Shown one piece after another: positions 57,365-64,000 of a stretch of 64,000 nt of DNA. Below the pieces are notes generated by a model. It was not told the origin of the DNA. It ran no database searches and worked only from the letters and a program-made list of their open reading frames with translations. Source of the DNA: a virus. Numbering within the stretch: position 1 is the first letter of the stretch; the number at the start of each line of letters is the position of its first letter. The translations under genes and the position numbers were made by a program. The DNA lies in IMG/VR virus record IMGVR_UViG_3300036806_000149, positions 20,778 through 84,777 of that record; one strand, written 5' to 3'.

Positions 57365-57985
57365 TTGAAGAAGTTGATCCTTGCGGCGGGCTTGGTGCTC
57401 GCCGCTTTGACGTTCCCGACCGGTGCCTTGGCGGATTCCCCGATCTGCCACAACGGAGTCCTCTCCGACGACGCCGGGCAAGGCTGTACAAACGATGCCG
57501 CCTACGGCGGCGCTCCCGCCTCATCAGCAACATCAGGATGGAGCGACGGGGCGATCTGCCATGACGGCAGCCTGTCCGACGACGCCGGGCAGAATTGCGC
57601 GGACGGCCTGTACGAGAAGGTGTATGGATCATCTGGGTCCGGGTCTTCGTCCTCGGGCAGTGGAATCTGCCATGACGGCATCCTGTCTGATGACGTTGGT
57701 CAGGGCTGCGCGGACAGTCCATCCTCGTCATCGAGTTCATCGACCGTGAGCAGCGCCCCAGCGGTCTCATCCAGTAGCAGCTACTCCGATATACCAGGCG
57801 TGCCGAGTTCGTTCGCGGCGTGCGTGGCTGAACGCGAGTCCTCCAATGGTGCCGGCTCAAGCAACATCTACGGCATCATCGCCGACCCGCGTGGCAATGG
57901 CAGCCTCGCCGAGCAGAAGCAGGCGTTCAGCGAGCTGTATGCGGCCAGCGGTACCCAGCCCTGGGCTCCGTACGACGGCTGCTGA
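57365..57985 (+). CDS. Secreted Rpf/transglycosylase-like protein with Cys repeats
   Basis: Two hundred and six residues from TTG 57365 with AAGGAG six bases upstream. A signal peptide (KKLILAAGLVLAALTFPTGALA) precedes three copies of I-C-H-[ND]-G-x-L-S-D-D-x-G-Q-x-C (near residues 27, 61 and 103), a Ser-rich linker and an Rpf-like end: SFAACVAERESSNGAGSSNIYGI...FSELYAASGTQPWAPYDGC, with a Glu where Rpf has its catalytic one. It would be exported and cut or remodel peptidoglycan. The domain is shorter than classical Rpf. It is four bases from the next gene. Confidence 0.75.
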   Translation: MKKLILAAGLVLAALTFPTGALADSPICHNGVLSDDAGQGCTNDAAYGGAPASSATSGWSDGAICHDGSLSDDAGQNCADGLYEKVYGSSGSGSSSSGSGICHDGILSDDVGQGCADSPSSSSSSSTVSSAPAVSSSSSYSDIPGVPSSFAACVAERESSNGAGSSNIYGIIADPRGNGSLAEQKQAFSELYAASGTQPWAPYDGC

Positions 57986-57989
57986 GTAA

Positions 57990-58520
57990 GTGACAGCACT
58001 AGTGGTGGCGGCGACTCTGTTCGCCGCCACGGCTACCCACCACGTACCGGCGGACTGTCAGAAGACGTTCACGGCACCGATGATCACGCGCGCAGTCGAT
58101 GCGGCGTACAGCGGCACCGGCGACGTCTCGCGGGCCGACCGGCATCACCTGCGCCACTACATCCACTGCGCTCGGCGGCACGTCAGCCGGGCGAAGATGC
58201 GCCACTACCTGCACAAAGCGTGGGTGGCGTGGAAGGAGCGACGCAATCCGCCGATGTCCAGCGCGATCGCGTCCTGGTACGACACCGAGGGCGTCGGGGC
58301 TTGCGGATACGGGACCGTGCAGACCGGCTACCGGTTCGCGAGTCTGATCTTGCCTTGCGGCGCGACGGCTCGCTTCTGTCACGGAGCCGTCTGCATCGTC
58401 GGCGAGATGGCCGACCACGGCCCGTACGTCGCCGGCAGGACGTTCGACTTCAACGTCAACATGAAGAACGCGCTCGGCTGCGGCGGAGTCTGCTCAATCA
58501 CGTGGAGGCGTCTGAGCTAA
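57990..58520 (+). CDS. Secreted RlpA-like double-psi beta-barrel protein
   Basis: One hundred and seventy-six residues from GTG 57990. A signal-like N-terminus (ALVVAATLFAATATHHV) precedes a helical His/Arg-rich region and a C-terminal RlpA/DPBB domain (from about 88): SAIASWYDTEGVGACGYG, YRFASLILPCGATARFC, EMADHGPYVAGRTFDFN. RlpA-type proteins cut or bind naked glycan strands. It is co-expressed with the Rpf-like gene; the DPBB-Rpf pairing recalls bacterial Rpf interactions. Confidence 0.78.
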   Translation: MTALVVAATLFAATATHHVPADCQKTFTAPMITRAVDAAYSGTGDVSRADRHHLRHYIHCARRHVSRAKMRHYLHKAWVAWKERRNPPMSSAIASWYDTEGVGACGYGTVQTGYRFASLILPCGATARFCHGAVCIVGEMADHGPYVAGRTFDFNVNMKNALGCGGVCSITWRRLS

Positions 58521-58525
58521 ACGAG

Positions 58526-58561
58526 GTGTCCCCGGCCTCAAGTTGCTGGGACCGGGGACAC
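58526..58561. terminator. Bidirectional hairpin terminator between convergent genes
   Basis: GTGTCCCCGG (58526-58535) and CCGGGGACAC (58552-58561) form a perfect ten-pair, GC-rich stem with a 16-base loop between the RlpA-like gene and the LuxR-like gene. T-runs are lacking on both sides, as often seen in high-GC actinobacterial terminators. Confidence 0.7.
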
Positions 58562-58830
58562 TACTCAGCGACGACCCCTTCAGCCTGAATGGGCTTGAAA
58601 CCCGTGCCGTTGCGCACGATCAGGCCGTGCTCGACACACAGCACGCAGAGATGAGTCAGCGACCGTGCTCCTACCCGGTCGCGAGCGATCGTCAGCCGAT
58701 TCTGAACGCTGCGATAGGACATGAACTTGCGCTCGGCGATGTCGCGCAGCTCGACACCACTCGCGTAGAGCGCAATCAGCTCTAGCTGGCGAGGCGTGAT
58801 TGCTTCCGCCGGATCGACGGTGATCGTCAT
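58561..58830 (-). CDS. LuxR/GerE-type HTH regulator
   Basis: Eighty-nine residues. ITPRQLELIALYASGVELRDIAERKFMSYRSVQNRLTIARDRVGARS is the four-helix LuxR DNA-binding domain, here without any receiver or sensor. Stand-alone HTH proteins of this kind regulate phage or host genes. It overlaps the zinc-ribbon gene upstream by four bases (ATGA). Confidence 0.82.
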   Translation of the reverse strand: MTITVDPAEAITPRQLELIALYASGVELRDIAERKFMSYRSVQNRLTIARDRVGARSLTHLCVLCVEHGLIVRNGTGFKPIQAEGVVAE

Positions 58831-59060
58831 TGAGTTCTCCGCCGAATCATTTGGTTGCGCCGTCTCAATAGCTTCTGCCGAGCCCGATGCTCGCTGGATG
58901 TCACTGACTTGACGACGACCTCGGTTCGACAGGCTCGACAGATGATGAACGTCTCGATCTTACCATCGACTACCCGACGCTTCGGTGCAAACACCTGAAG
59001 ACTGTTGCAAGTAGGACAGTTTGTGGCTAGTGATCGTATCTCTACACTACTGATATGCAA
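58827..59060 (-). CDS. Zinc-ribbon protein
   Basis: Seventy-seven residues. NCPTCNSLQVF and ICRACRTEVVV make a four-Cys ribbon; the rest is basic (RARQKLLRRRNQMIRRRTQ). Likely nucleic-acid binding, maybe a transcription accessory factor working with the adjacent LuxR-type protein. Confidence 0.65.
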   Translation of the reverse strand: MHISSVEIRSLATNCPTCNSLQVFAPKRRVVDGKIETFIICRACRTEVVVKSVTSSEHRARQKLLRRRNQMIRRRTQ

Positions 59061-59490
59061 GCAATGGAGTATCGATGATCTTCTCTATGAAGCCATCTAT
59101 GGTGTGACAAGACTCCGGGAACTTCTCGACCCACTTATTGCGAGCGCGAACCACTTGATCCACCGTGAAGCACGATTGGTAGATTCGGCGAACGTCTGAG
59201 TGGTTGTCGTTCTCACAGAAGCCGGCGAATTCACCCGCCTCGCCGCACGTCGGGCACAGCCACATCCCGATCTTGGTCACGATCGTCGGAGGCTCGGGCG
59301 AGGGATGGACGGCCAAAAGATTCCAGCGCACCTTGTGCGTCACCAACGGCGTCTCGATCTCGCCCCACACCATCCCGAAGTCGCTGCGGTCAATGGACTT
59401 GCAAACGCCGATCTCGCCTTGGCCGAAGCCTTCGATGATCCGATACTCGCGGCCCTCGACCAGCTCGCGCTCGTTTGCCAACCGACTCAT
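59047..59490 (-). CDS. Hypothetical zinc-binding protein
   Basis: One hundred and forty-seven residues from ATG 59490 (AAGGTCCACA upstream). The N-terminal half is beta-rich (YRIIEGFGQGEIGVCKSIDRSDFGMVWGEIETPLVTHKVRWNLL). LCPTCGEAGEFAGFCENDNH supplies Cys and His ligands, followed by a helical end. It overlaps neighbours on both sides. Function unknown. Confidence 0.6.
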   Translation of the reverse strand: MSRLANERELVEGREYRIIEGFGQGEIGVCKSIDRSDFGMVWGEIETPLVTHKVRWNLLAVHPSPEPPTIVTKIGMWLCPTCGEAGEFAGFCENDNHSDVRRIYQSCFTVDQVVRARNKWVEKFPESCHTIDGFIEKIIDTPLLAYQ

Positions 59491-60008
59491 TGTGGACCTT
59501 CTAGGTCTACAAGAGAGACACATTCCATCTCGTGTTTCTCAAGTAGCCTGCTGGGGTCAATACTATACATAGTCATCGCGGAGCCAAAATGTGCCTTGGC
59601 CACGATCTCATTTTCATCCCACCAGGGTACGTCGTCTGGTCCAAGCTCGCGTGGACCGTCTGGAGTGAGCACCCCCAGGTGCTCATGCCATAGATGCAGT
59701 GTCGAGCCACACCGCTTGCAACGCTGGATCACCTGTTCGGCGTACTCGCAGTGCTCGCACGTCTCGAATTGCTTCTCGCCCGCGAGATGGACCATCACCG
59801 GGACCGTCCAGATAGCGGAGCGGATCGTGTCGATCACGCTCTCGACGTCGTAAGCGGCCTCGATCGCCGCGACGCTCTGCTTGATGTTGACCGGCGAGCG
59901 GATCAACGAGTCGGTTGCCAGGCGATGCCGCACAACCGCGTCTCGCAGATCTTTCGCCATCTTCGGGGTGAGCTTCTCGTAGTTGAAGAATGGCTCGAAG
60001 CTAGACAT
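59487..60008 (-). CDS. Hypothetical protein with zinc ribbon
   Basis: One hundred and seventy-three residues from ATG 60008 (GAGGCGGTCC upstream). A helical N-terminal region (KMAKDLRDAVVRHRLATDSLI) precedes CEHCEYAEQVIQRCKRCGSTLHLWHEH, a four-Cys zinc ribbon with trailing His residues, and an acidic end. It belongs to the ATGA-linked chain 58561-60008. No family recognised. Confidence 0.6.
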   Translation of the reverse strand: MSSFEPFFNYEKLTPKMAKDLRDAVVRHRLATDSLIRSPVNIKQSVAAIEAAYDVESVIDTIRSAIWTVPVMVHLAGEKQFETCEHCEYAEQVIQRCKRCGSTLHLWHEHLGVLTPDGPRELGPDDVPWWDENEIVAKAHFGSAMTMYSIDPSRLLEKHEMECVSLVDLEGPQ

Positions 60009-60057
60009 GGACCGCCTCGGGATATATGGGGGTGCTGTGGCCAAGTCTAGGTGACGC

Positions 60058-62493
60058 TCAGGCGATTTTGCGAGTCTTCACGATCATCGGCTTGTCTTCC
60101 GGTCCCACCCAGTGCGGTGAGATCCAAATCTTTCTACAGCCGTGAGGGCAAGTCAGCTCGCCGGTCTTGACGTCGATGCGTACGCAGGATTTGACCTTGT
60201 CCGGATCGAGACCAGTGTCGTTGCAGCGCGGACAGACCAGATCTTTGGCGATCTTGCCGTTGCAGACGATGCAAGCGACGAACGAGCCCCTCGTGTAGTG
60301 GTTGTAGTGGCCGATGCGCTCGAACTGATGCGAGAAGTCACGCGGCTGACCGTTGCCGTTGGTGGCGTGGTTATAGGTCCGCCGGCTGGGCCGATCGACC
60401 CGGACCACCAGGGGGATCTTCCAGCCTCGCTTCTCCTGGCGCTTGCGGTCGCGCCGGCCCAGCTCGCGCGGAACCATCTCCACGTTGGCGGCTTCGAGCA
60501 GGTACAGCGCCCCGATCACGCGCTCGACGGCGATCCGAATGATCCGCTCGTATTCCAGGACGACGTCTGGATGCTTTTTGAGTACGTCCGAGTTGGCCAC
60601 CAGCGTCATCGCCGGCTTGGTGAAGCGCTCGGTGGCTCCCAGCACATAGGCGAACTCGTAGTTGACGACGTCCGACTTGTTGACCGCGTAGGTGCCGAGC
60701 GCGATCGCCATAAGCGAGGCGTGAGGATTGCCGTAGTAGAAGATCGGCGTGATGAACAGGACGTTCGGATCGGGATCGGAGTTGATCATCGCGCCGAGCA
60801 GTTTGACCTCCCCCTCATCGGACAGCCGACTCTCAATCGCGGGCAGGCTCTGATCGCCGGTGAAATCGATGAACAGCGGATCGAAGGCCAGCGGCGTCTC
60901 CTGGGCGAAGAGGAGCTGCTCGGTCTCAGAAAGATTCGGGAGCGCCTTGACCTGGGCCGAGTCCATCACCAGCACGTGAGCGAGATACATGGAGTGGCCG
61001 AGGTGGAGATGCAGGTAGGTGAGCTGGTCGGTGCGGTCGATGCCGAGCTGTTTGGCCGAGTGCGCCCGCTGACGAACCTGTTCCATGGTCTTGGCGAAGC
61101 CCTTGGCCGAGGCCCACACCGGCGGCGGCTTGCGCAGCAGCTCCATGAACGCGCCCTCAAAGCGCCCGAAGTCCACCATCGACTTGAAGAAGGCCATGGC
61201 CGGCGAGATCTCCTCGATCGGGATCTCGATCCCCATATCGCCGAGCAACCGATGAGCGGCCTGGAGACGACCATCGGCGGTCGCCAGATCGAGCCCTTCG
61301 AAGATCATGGGGAGCGGCAGGTCGCCGGCGCGCGTATCGCGCTGCCACTCCCACTCGCCATCCTCGCGCTCCCGGCCCCACAGCCAATGCAGATCTGACT
61401 GGAGGATGCTGTGCAAATGCTGCTCGACGCGGGCGGGCTCCATGTCGATGCTGTCGGCCACTTCCCTGGTCGTCCGCGCCCGGTCAGAGATGATGGCGTT
61501 GTGGAGCGCCATCGTCGTGAACACGCTCTGCGCGGCAGCCAGCGGACGCTTGGCCTCGGCGAGAGCGCTCTTCAGTTGCTCCGGATCTGAGCCACCGTAG
61601 GAGCGCCAGTTCTGCATCCACTCCGGATCGGTCTCCTGAGCGATGTCGAGCCGGTGAGCGATATCGCGCAGGGTGCGCTTCTGCATGTTCGGGTTGCGCG
61701 CGTCCATGATCTCGATCATCTTCATCACCTGATCGCCGGTCGAGATCGAGAGCGCCAGCATGCCCTCGCCCGAGCCCACGTGGTGGGCATACTCGCCACC
61801 GCCCTCGGGCATCGGATGCGTTCCGCCCTCCCACTCGCCGACGCGAACCAGCAGCCAGCCCATGGTGCCGGCCACGAGCAGCGCATCGCGATCGACGGGA
61901 TACTCGAAGCAGATCACGCCACGCGAGCCGGTGATGACGCGCTCGCCGCTGGGATCTTTCTCGTTCTCGACGACCTCCAGGACGATCTTGGCCTTGGGAC
62001 CGTGATCGACCAGCGTCCAGCGCGACCAGTTGTCGCGCTCGCTGAGATCCTGCGAGCGAGTGGCGATCTCCATGCCGTACTCGCTCTTCTCATCAATCTC
62101 CACGTAGCCGGCGAGCTGACGATCGAGATCGACGCCCTCGTCACCCTGGTTGGTGAGCACCGTGACCCCCGACGCGAGCGCGGGGATCGATTCGAGCAGC
62201 AACGCAGCGGCCATCTCGTTATCCATGCGGCGATCGAGAGGGTTCTCGATGACCGTGTACTGGCCCAGAGCACAGTCGTCGGCGTGCTCGACGAGCAGCG
62301 GCAGCACGATGCCCTTCTCAAAAGCGTCCAGGAAGACCTGATCTTCGGGGTCCCAGAAGGTGCCGTCAGCGGCGCGAGTGGAGATCTCGATCTTCGCCGG
62401 CTGACACGTGCATCCCTGCTCGCGAAGATGCCTCATCGCGATGCGATGGGCTTTTGAGCCAGGTTTCAACTCCATCTTGTCTTCGGGGTTCAT
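60058..62493 (-). CDS. Large unknown protein with C-terminal zinc ribbons
   Basis: Eight hundred and eleven residues. A Cys pair occurs early (GCTCQP), a middle region has a winged-helix-like segment (RARTTREVADSIDMEPARVEQHLHSILQSDLHWLW), and the C-terminus carries CIVCNGKIAKDLVCPRCNDTG and CPHGCRKIWISPHWVGPEDKP. The stretch RRTYNHATNGNGQ...HYNHYTRG...IWISPHWVGPED resembles the end of uncharacterised actinobacterial proteins with R-G-H-W-R...I-W-I-x-P-x-x-x-G-P. No enzymatic motif is clear. No Shine-Dalgarno site; TAAGAT lies seven bases before the ATG. Motif copies at 60126 and 60929. Confidence 0.65.
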   Translation of the reverse strand: MNPEDKMELKPGSKAHRIAMRHLREQGCTCQPAKIEISTRAADGTFWDPEDQVFLDAFEKGIVLPLLVEHADDCALGQYTVIENPLDRRMDNEMAAALLLESIPALASGVTVLTNQGDEGVDLDRQLAGYVEIDEKSEYGMEIATRSQDLSERDNWSRWTLVDHGPKAKIVLEVVENEKDPSGERVITGSRGVICFEYPVDRDALLVAGTMGWLLVRVGEWEGGTHPMPEGGGEYAHHVGSGEGMLALSISTGDQVMKMIEIMDARNPNMQKRTLRDIAHRLDIAQETDPEWMQNWRSYGGSDPEQLKSALAEAKRPLAAAQSVFTTMALHNAIISDRARTTREVADSIDMEPARVEQHLHSILQSDLHWLWGREREDGEWEWQRDTRAGDLPLPMIFEGLDLATADGRLQAAHRLLGDMGIEIPIEEISPAMAFFKSMVDFGRFEGAFMELLRKPPPVWASAKGFAKTMEQVRQRAHSAKQLGIDRTDQLTYLHLHLGHSMYLAHVLVMDSAQVKALPNLSETEQLLFAQETPLAFDPLFIDFTGDQSLPAIESRLSDEGEVKLLGAMINSDPDPNVLFITPIFYYGNPHASLMAIALGTYAVNKSDVVNYEFAYVLGATERFTKPAMTLVANSDVLKKHPDVVLEYERIIRIAVERVIGALYLLEAANVEMVPRELGRRDRKRQEKRGWKIPLVVRVDRPSRRTYNHATNGNGQPRDFSHQFERIGHYNHYTRGSFVACIVCNGKIAKDLVCPRCNDTGLDPDKVKSCVRIDVKTGELTCPHGCRKIWISPHWVGPEDKPMIVKTRKIA

Positions 62494-62500
62494 AACTAAT

Positions 62501-62506
62501 ATCTTA
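62501..62506 (-). promoter_or_regulatory. Candidate leaderless -10 box (TAAGAT)
   Basis: The minus strand reads GGTAAGATATTAGTT then ATG 62493, with seven bases between TAAGAT and the start and no Shine-Dalgarno site. TTGACA lies nearby, but only seven bases upstream of the hexamer, too close for a -35. Confidence 0.4.
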
Positions 62507-62553
62507 CCATCGGTGTCAAACGGACTCGAACTTCGGGTAACAACTTCTGAGTA

Positions 62554-63030
62554 TTAGCCGAAGGTTGGTGAGTGACTTATGTGGTCGTCGCCGAGACGTT
62601 CCATCTCAGCGTCGCTGCCGCCGGCGTTCTCCGAGACGATCACGCCGCCCTCATCGTCCTGACTGATCCGGCTACCGCTGACGATCGTGGGCTGGGCCTC
62701 GGGGTCCAGCTCGGGCTCGGGCTCTTCCTCGGTCTGCGCCTTCTCGGTGAAAGGATTGCGCCGAGGGGCCGTGGTCGTCTGTTCGTCGCGAGTCATCGTG
62801 ACGGACGCGCTGTCGCCGTAGACCTCGTGGACCAGTGCCATCACGTCCTCGCGGCGAGCCTCGTTGCGCCGGTCGATCGCGGTGCGGAGATTGACAAGCT
62901 GATCGTCGTAGTCGCCTCTGAGGATCGCGTTGATGATCGCGTCGATCCGGGGCCGATGAGCTTTTCGCGACTTGGCCGGCGGCGTGGGTGTAGCAGGTTT
63001 GGTTGTAGCAGATTTCTTGCTATTCGGCAT
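62554..63030 (-). CDS. Hypothetical protein with basic N- and acidic C-terminus
   Basis: One hundred and fifty-eight residues. A Lys/Ala/Pro/Thr-rich disordered start (KKSATTKPATPTPPAKSRKA) leads to a helical core (RIDAIINAILRGDYDDQLVNLRTAIDRRNEARREDVMALVHEVYG) and an acidic disordered tail. It overlaps the upstream gene by 11 bases. The core may form a small helical bundle; function unknown. Confidence 0.6.
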   Translation of the reverse strand: MPNSKKSATTKPATPTPPAKSRKAHRPRIDAIINAILRGDYDDQLVNLRTAIDRRNEARREDVMALVHEVYGDSASVTMTRDEQTTTAPRRNPFTEKAQTEEEPEPELDPEAQPTIVSGSRISQDDEGGVIVSENAGGSDAEMERLGDDHISHSPTFG

Positions 63031-63223
63031 CTACAGACTCCCTCGGAGATGGACATTCTACTGGAGGGTCAAACTCGATCCGGACCTTCAGCTCGTGAGT
63101 ACCGTAGCCCTCGATTGCCACTGAGCGCTCCAGCGATTCGATCGTGGCTCGATCGTGAGGCACCGTCTCTGAGTGAGCCTCGACGTCGTCTATGAAGAAG
63201 CGCATCGTGATCAATCCAGACAT
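63020..63223 (-). CDS. Small hypothetical protein downstream of the repeat array
   Basis: Sixty-seven residues from ATG 63223, or 61 from ATG 63205 (MRFFIDDVEAHSETVPHDRA). The alternation of strands and charged turns suggests a small beta domain (YGTHELKVRIEFDPP). It is the first gene transcribed out of the 36-bp-period array, so the array may control it. Confidence 0.55.
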   Translation of the reverse strand: MSGLITMRFFIDDVEAHSETVPHDRATIESLERSVAIEGYGTHELKVRIEFDPPVECPSPRESVDAE

Positions 63224-63261
63224 CGCTCAGGAACTCATGAGAATTCTCGCTCAGGTCCATT

Positions 63262-63587
63262 GGGTAGCTCCCATAACGATGGCTCGCTCACGTAGGGCGG
63301 GTAACTCATACTTCACGGCTCGCTTCGATCATCGGGTAACTAAGACCATACGGCTCGCACATGCACGACGGATAGCACAAGGATGACGGCTCGCTGGTGG
63401 CAGGCGGGAATCTTCCGGGTTCGGGCTCGCTCTAGCTGCTTGGGTAACTCATCTGGAACGGCTCGCACAAACAACCCCGGGCACTTCGCTATTCACGACT
63501 CGCTCAGGCCGTCTCGGGTAATTTCTGCTACACGGCTCGCTCATCGAGGGCGGGTAATTCGTGTACTACGGCTTGGGCATCGGGATC
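63262..63587. repeat. Imperfect tandem array, 36-bp period, about nine units
   Basis: Each unit holds GGGTAACTC, about nine variable bases, GGCTCGCTCA and eight variable bases. Units begin at 63262, 63299, 63334, 63370, 63406, 63442, 63479, 63516 and 63552, spaced 35-37 bases. The units at 63370, 63406 and 63479 are degenerate in the first box, and the last runs into the end of the 63566 gene. Two short conserved boxes with variable spacers and no palindrome fit an array of protein-binding sites (origin, centromere or operator) better than CRISPR. Confidence 0.85.
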
Positions 63588-64000
63588 GGAGAACCCTCGA
63601 TGTCCACGTGGCCGAGGTGCTCCTTGACGTAGGGATTGGGCGGCTCGGTCCCGTAGTGCAGCCACCAGGCGGCCTCGAAGTAGTGGGCCAGGAATCTTTT
63701 CACCGCGTACCGGCGAGCCCGCATGTCCAGCCGGCCATCGGGAAGGTGCCCGCTCAGGTAGGTGTTGCGCGTCTCCTTGTCGCGGATGTCCTTCTCCGAC
63801 AGCGTCTTGGCGGCGGCCTCGGCGTTGCCCCCGACGTACCAGTTGCCGGCGATCTCCACGGCCTTGACGTTGACGTGGTCGATCTCGTACCAGCCCTCCT
63901 GGGGGACCTGCTCGACGCGCTGCTCGCGCTGTATCTCGAAATGTTTCCGTTCCCGGTAGAGGTGGCCGTAGTAGCAGCTCTCCCGGCCCGACTGCTTGAC
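63566..64000 (-). CDS. Hypothetical protein, 5' end beyond the window
   Basis: One hundred and forty-four residues are visible, in frame to the right edge with no stop (SGRESCYYGHLYRERKHFEI at the visible start). Segments WYEIDHVNVKAVEIAGNWYVGGNAEAAA and RRYAVKRFLAHYFEAAWWLHYG look globular and aromatic-rich; it ends IPMPKP. A GTG at 63859 is only an internal candidate. I do not recognise it. The dispersed motif occurs at 63692. Confidence 0.6.
   Translation of the reverse strand, partial: VKQSGRESCYYGHLYRERKHFEIQREQRVEQVPQEGWYEIDHVNVKAVEIAGNWYVGGNAEAAAKTLSEKDIRDKETRNTYLSGHLPDGRLDMRARRYAVKRFLAHYFEAAWWLHYGTEPPNPYVKEHLGHVDIEGSPIPMPKP

Larger units (their letters stand above)
1215..63701. repeat. 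Dispersed GAAAGWTTC motif (with 10-mer variant GAAAAGATTC), more than 30 copies
   Basis: Exact GAAAGATTC or GAATCTTTC starts at 1880, 3575, 13204, 13950, 20571, 24707, 35558, 39076, 41793, 46870, 50210, 54932, 56133 and 60929. GAAAGTTTC or GAAACTTTC starts at 1215, 1322, 5465, 9244, 11809, 21566, 26515 and 31180. GAATCTTTTC or GAAAAGATTC starts at 10764, 16103, 16238, 19845, 21979, 29727, 32915, 48853 and 63692. One-mismatch relatives include 9382, 18672, 37374, 59315 and 60126. Sites fall in both orientations and all codon frames, so selection appears to act on DNA. Confidence 0.8.

Noticed and set aside
63262-63587. CRISPR array from regular 36-bp spacing
   Set aside because: Conserved parts are only 8-10 bases and are degenerate. 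There are two boxes per period rather than one long repeat, the spacers are too short, and no cas1, cas2 or effector gene is present. The Cas4-like gene is 46 kb away in a recombination cluster.
1-64000. tRNA genes and integrase or attachment sites
   Set aside because: I found no tRNA-like T-loop outside coding sequence and no tyrosine or serine integrase motifs in the translated frames. The TTCGAA-type matches lie inside genes.

Overview
The window is a continuous stretch of a tailed double-stranded DNA bacteriophage (siphovirus type: very long tape-measure gene, no sheath gene seen). It has high GC, tight gene packing, many 1-8 base stop/start overlaps and almost all genes on the minus strand. 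Both window edges cut genes, so the genome is larger than 64 kb. The probable host is a high-GC Gram-positive, likely an actinobacterium. This is inferred from an Rpf-like secreted protein, an RlpA-like protein, an M15 endolysin and possible leaderless start signals. I see no integrase, convincing repressor or tRNA.

Layout, left to right; minus-strand genes are transcribed right to left. 1-4.5 kb: a train of tiny Lys/Arg-rich proteins chained by TGATG overlaps, plus small membrane proteins. 4.5-7.8 kb: lysis region with a metalloprotease-like protein, a peptidoglycan-binding hydrolase, a holin-like protein and an M15 endolysin, then two plus-strand genes including an NlpC/P60-like protein. 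8-13.5 kb: portal fused to a MuF domain, large terminase, probable small terminase. 13.5-27.5 kb: DNA metabolism with RusA resolvase, Cas4-like exonuclease, RecA-like ATPase, a DnaE-type DNA polymerase III alpha subunit, a gp32-like protein, DnaG-type primase, DnaB helicase and a MerR-like regulator. 27.5-30.9 kb: hairpin-rich noncoding DNA, then a plus-strand island with an HNH nuclease-helicase fusion and a partner gene. 30.9-36.3 kb: RNase H, winged-helix proteins, a second SF2 helicase and an AT-richer homing-type gene. 36.3-56.8 kb: tail and head module read leftward from capsid protease/scaffold, decoration protein, capsid, connectors, tail tube and frameshifted chaperones to the 2947-aa tape measure and tail tip. 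56.8-58.5 kb: a plus-strand block with a small HTH protein and secreted Rpf-like and RlpA-like proteins. 58.5-64 kb: regulators, zinc-ribbon proteins and an unknown 811-aa protein, then a noncoding array of about nine units with a 36-bp period.

The terminase/portal block is separated from the capsid block by the replication and tail genes. The most unusual signals are in the DNA rather than the proteins: a dispersed GAAAGWTTC motif with more than 30 occurrences in all reading frames; the 36-bp array at the right end; a start-associated TARGATCTCATC element; and a leader peptide plus start-codon hairpin in front of the HNH-helicase gene.
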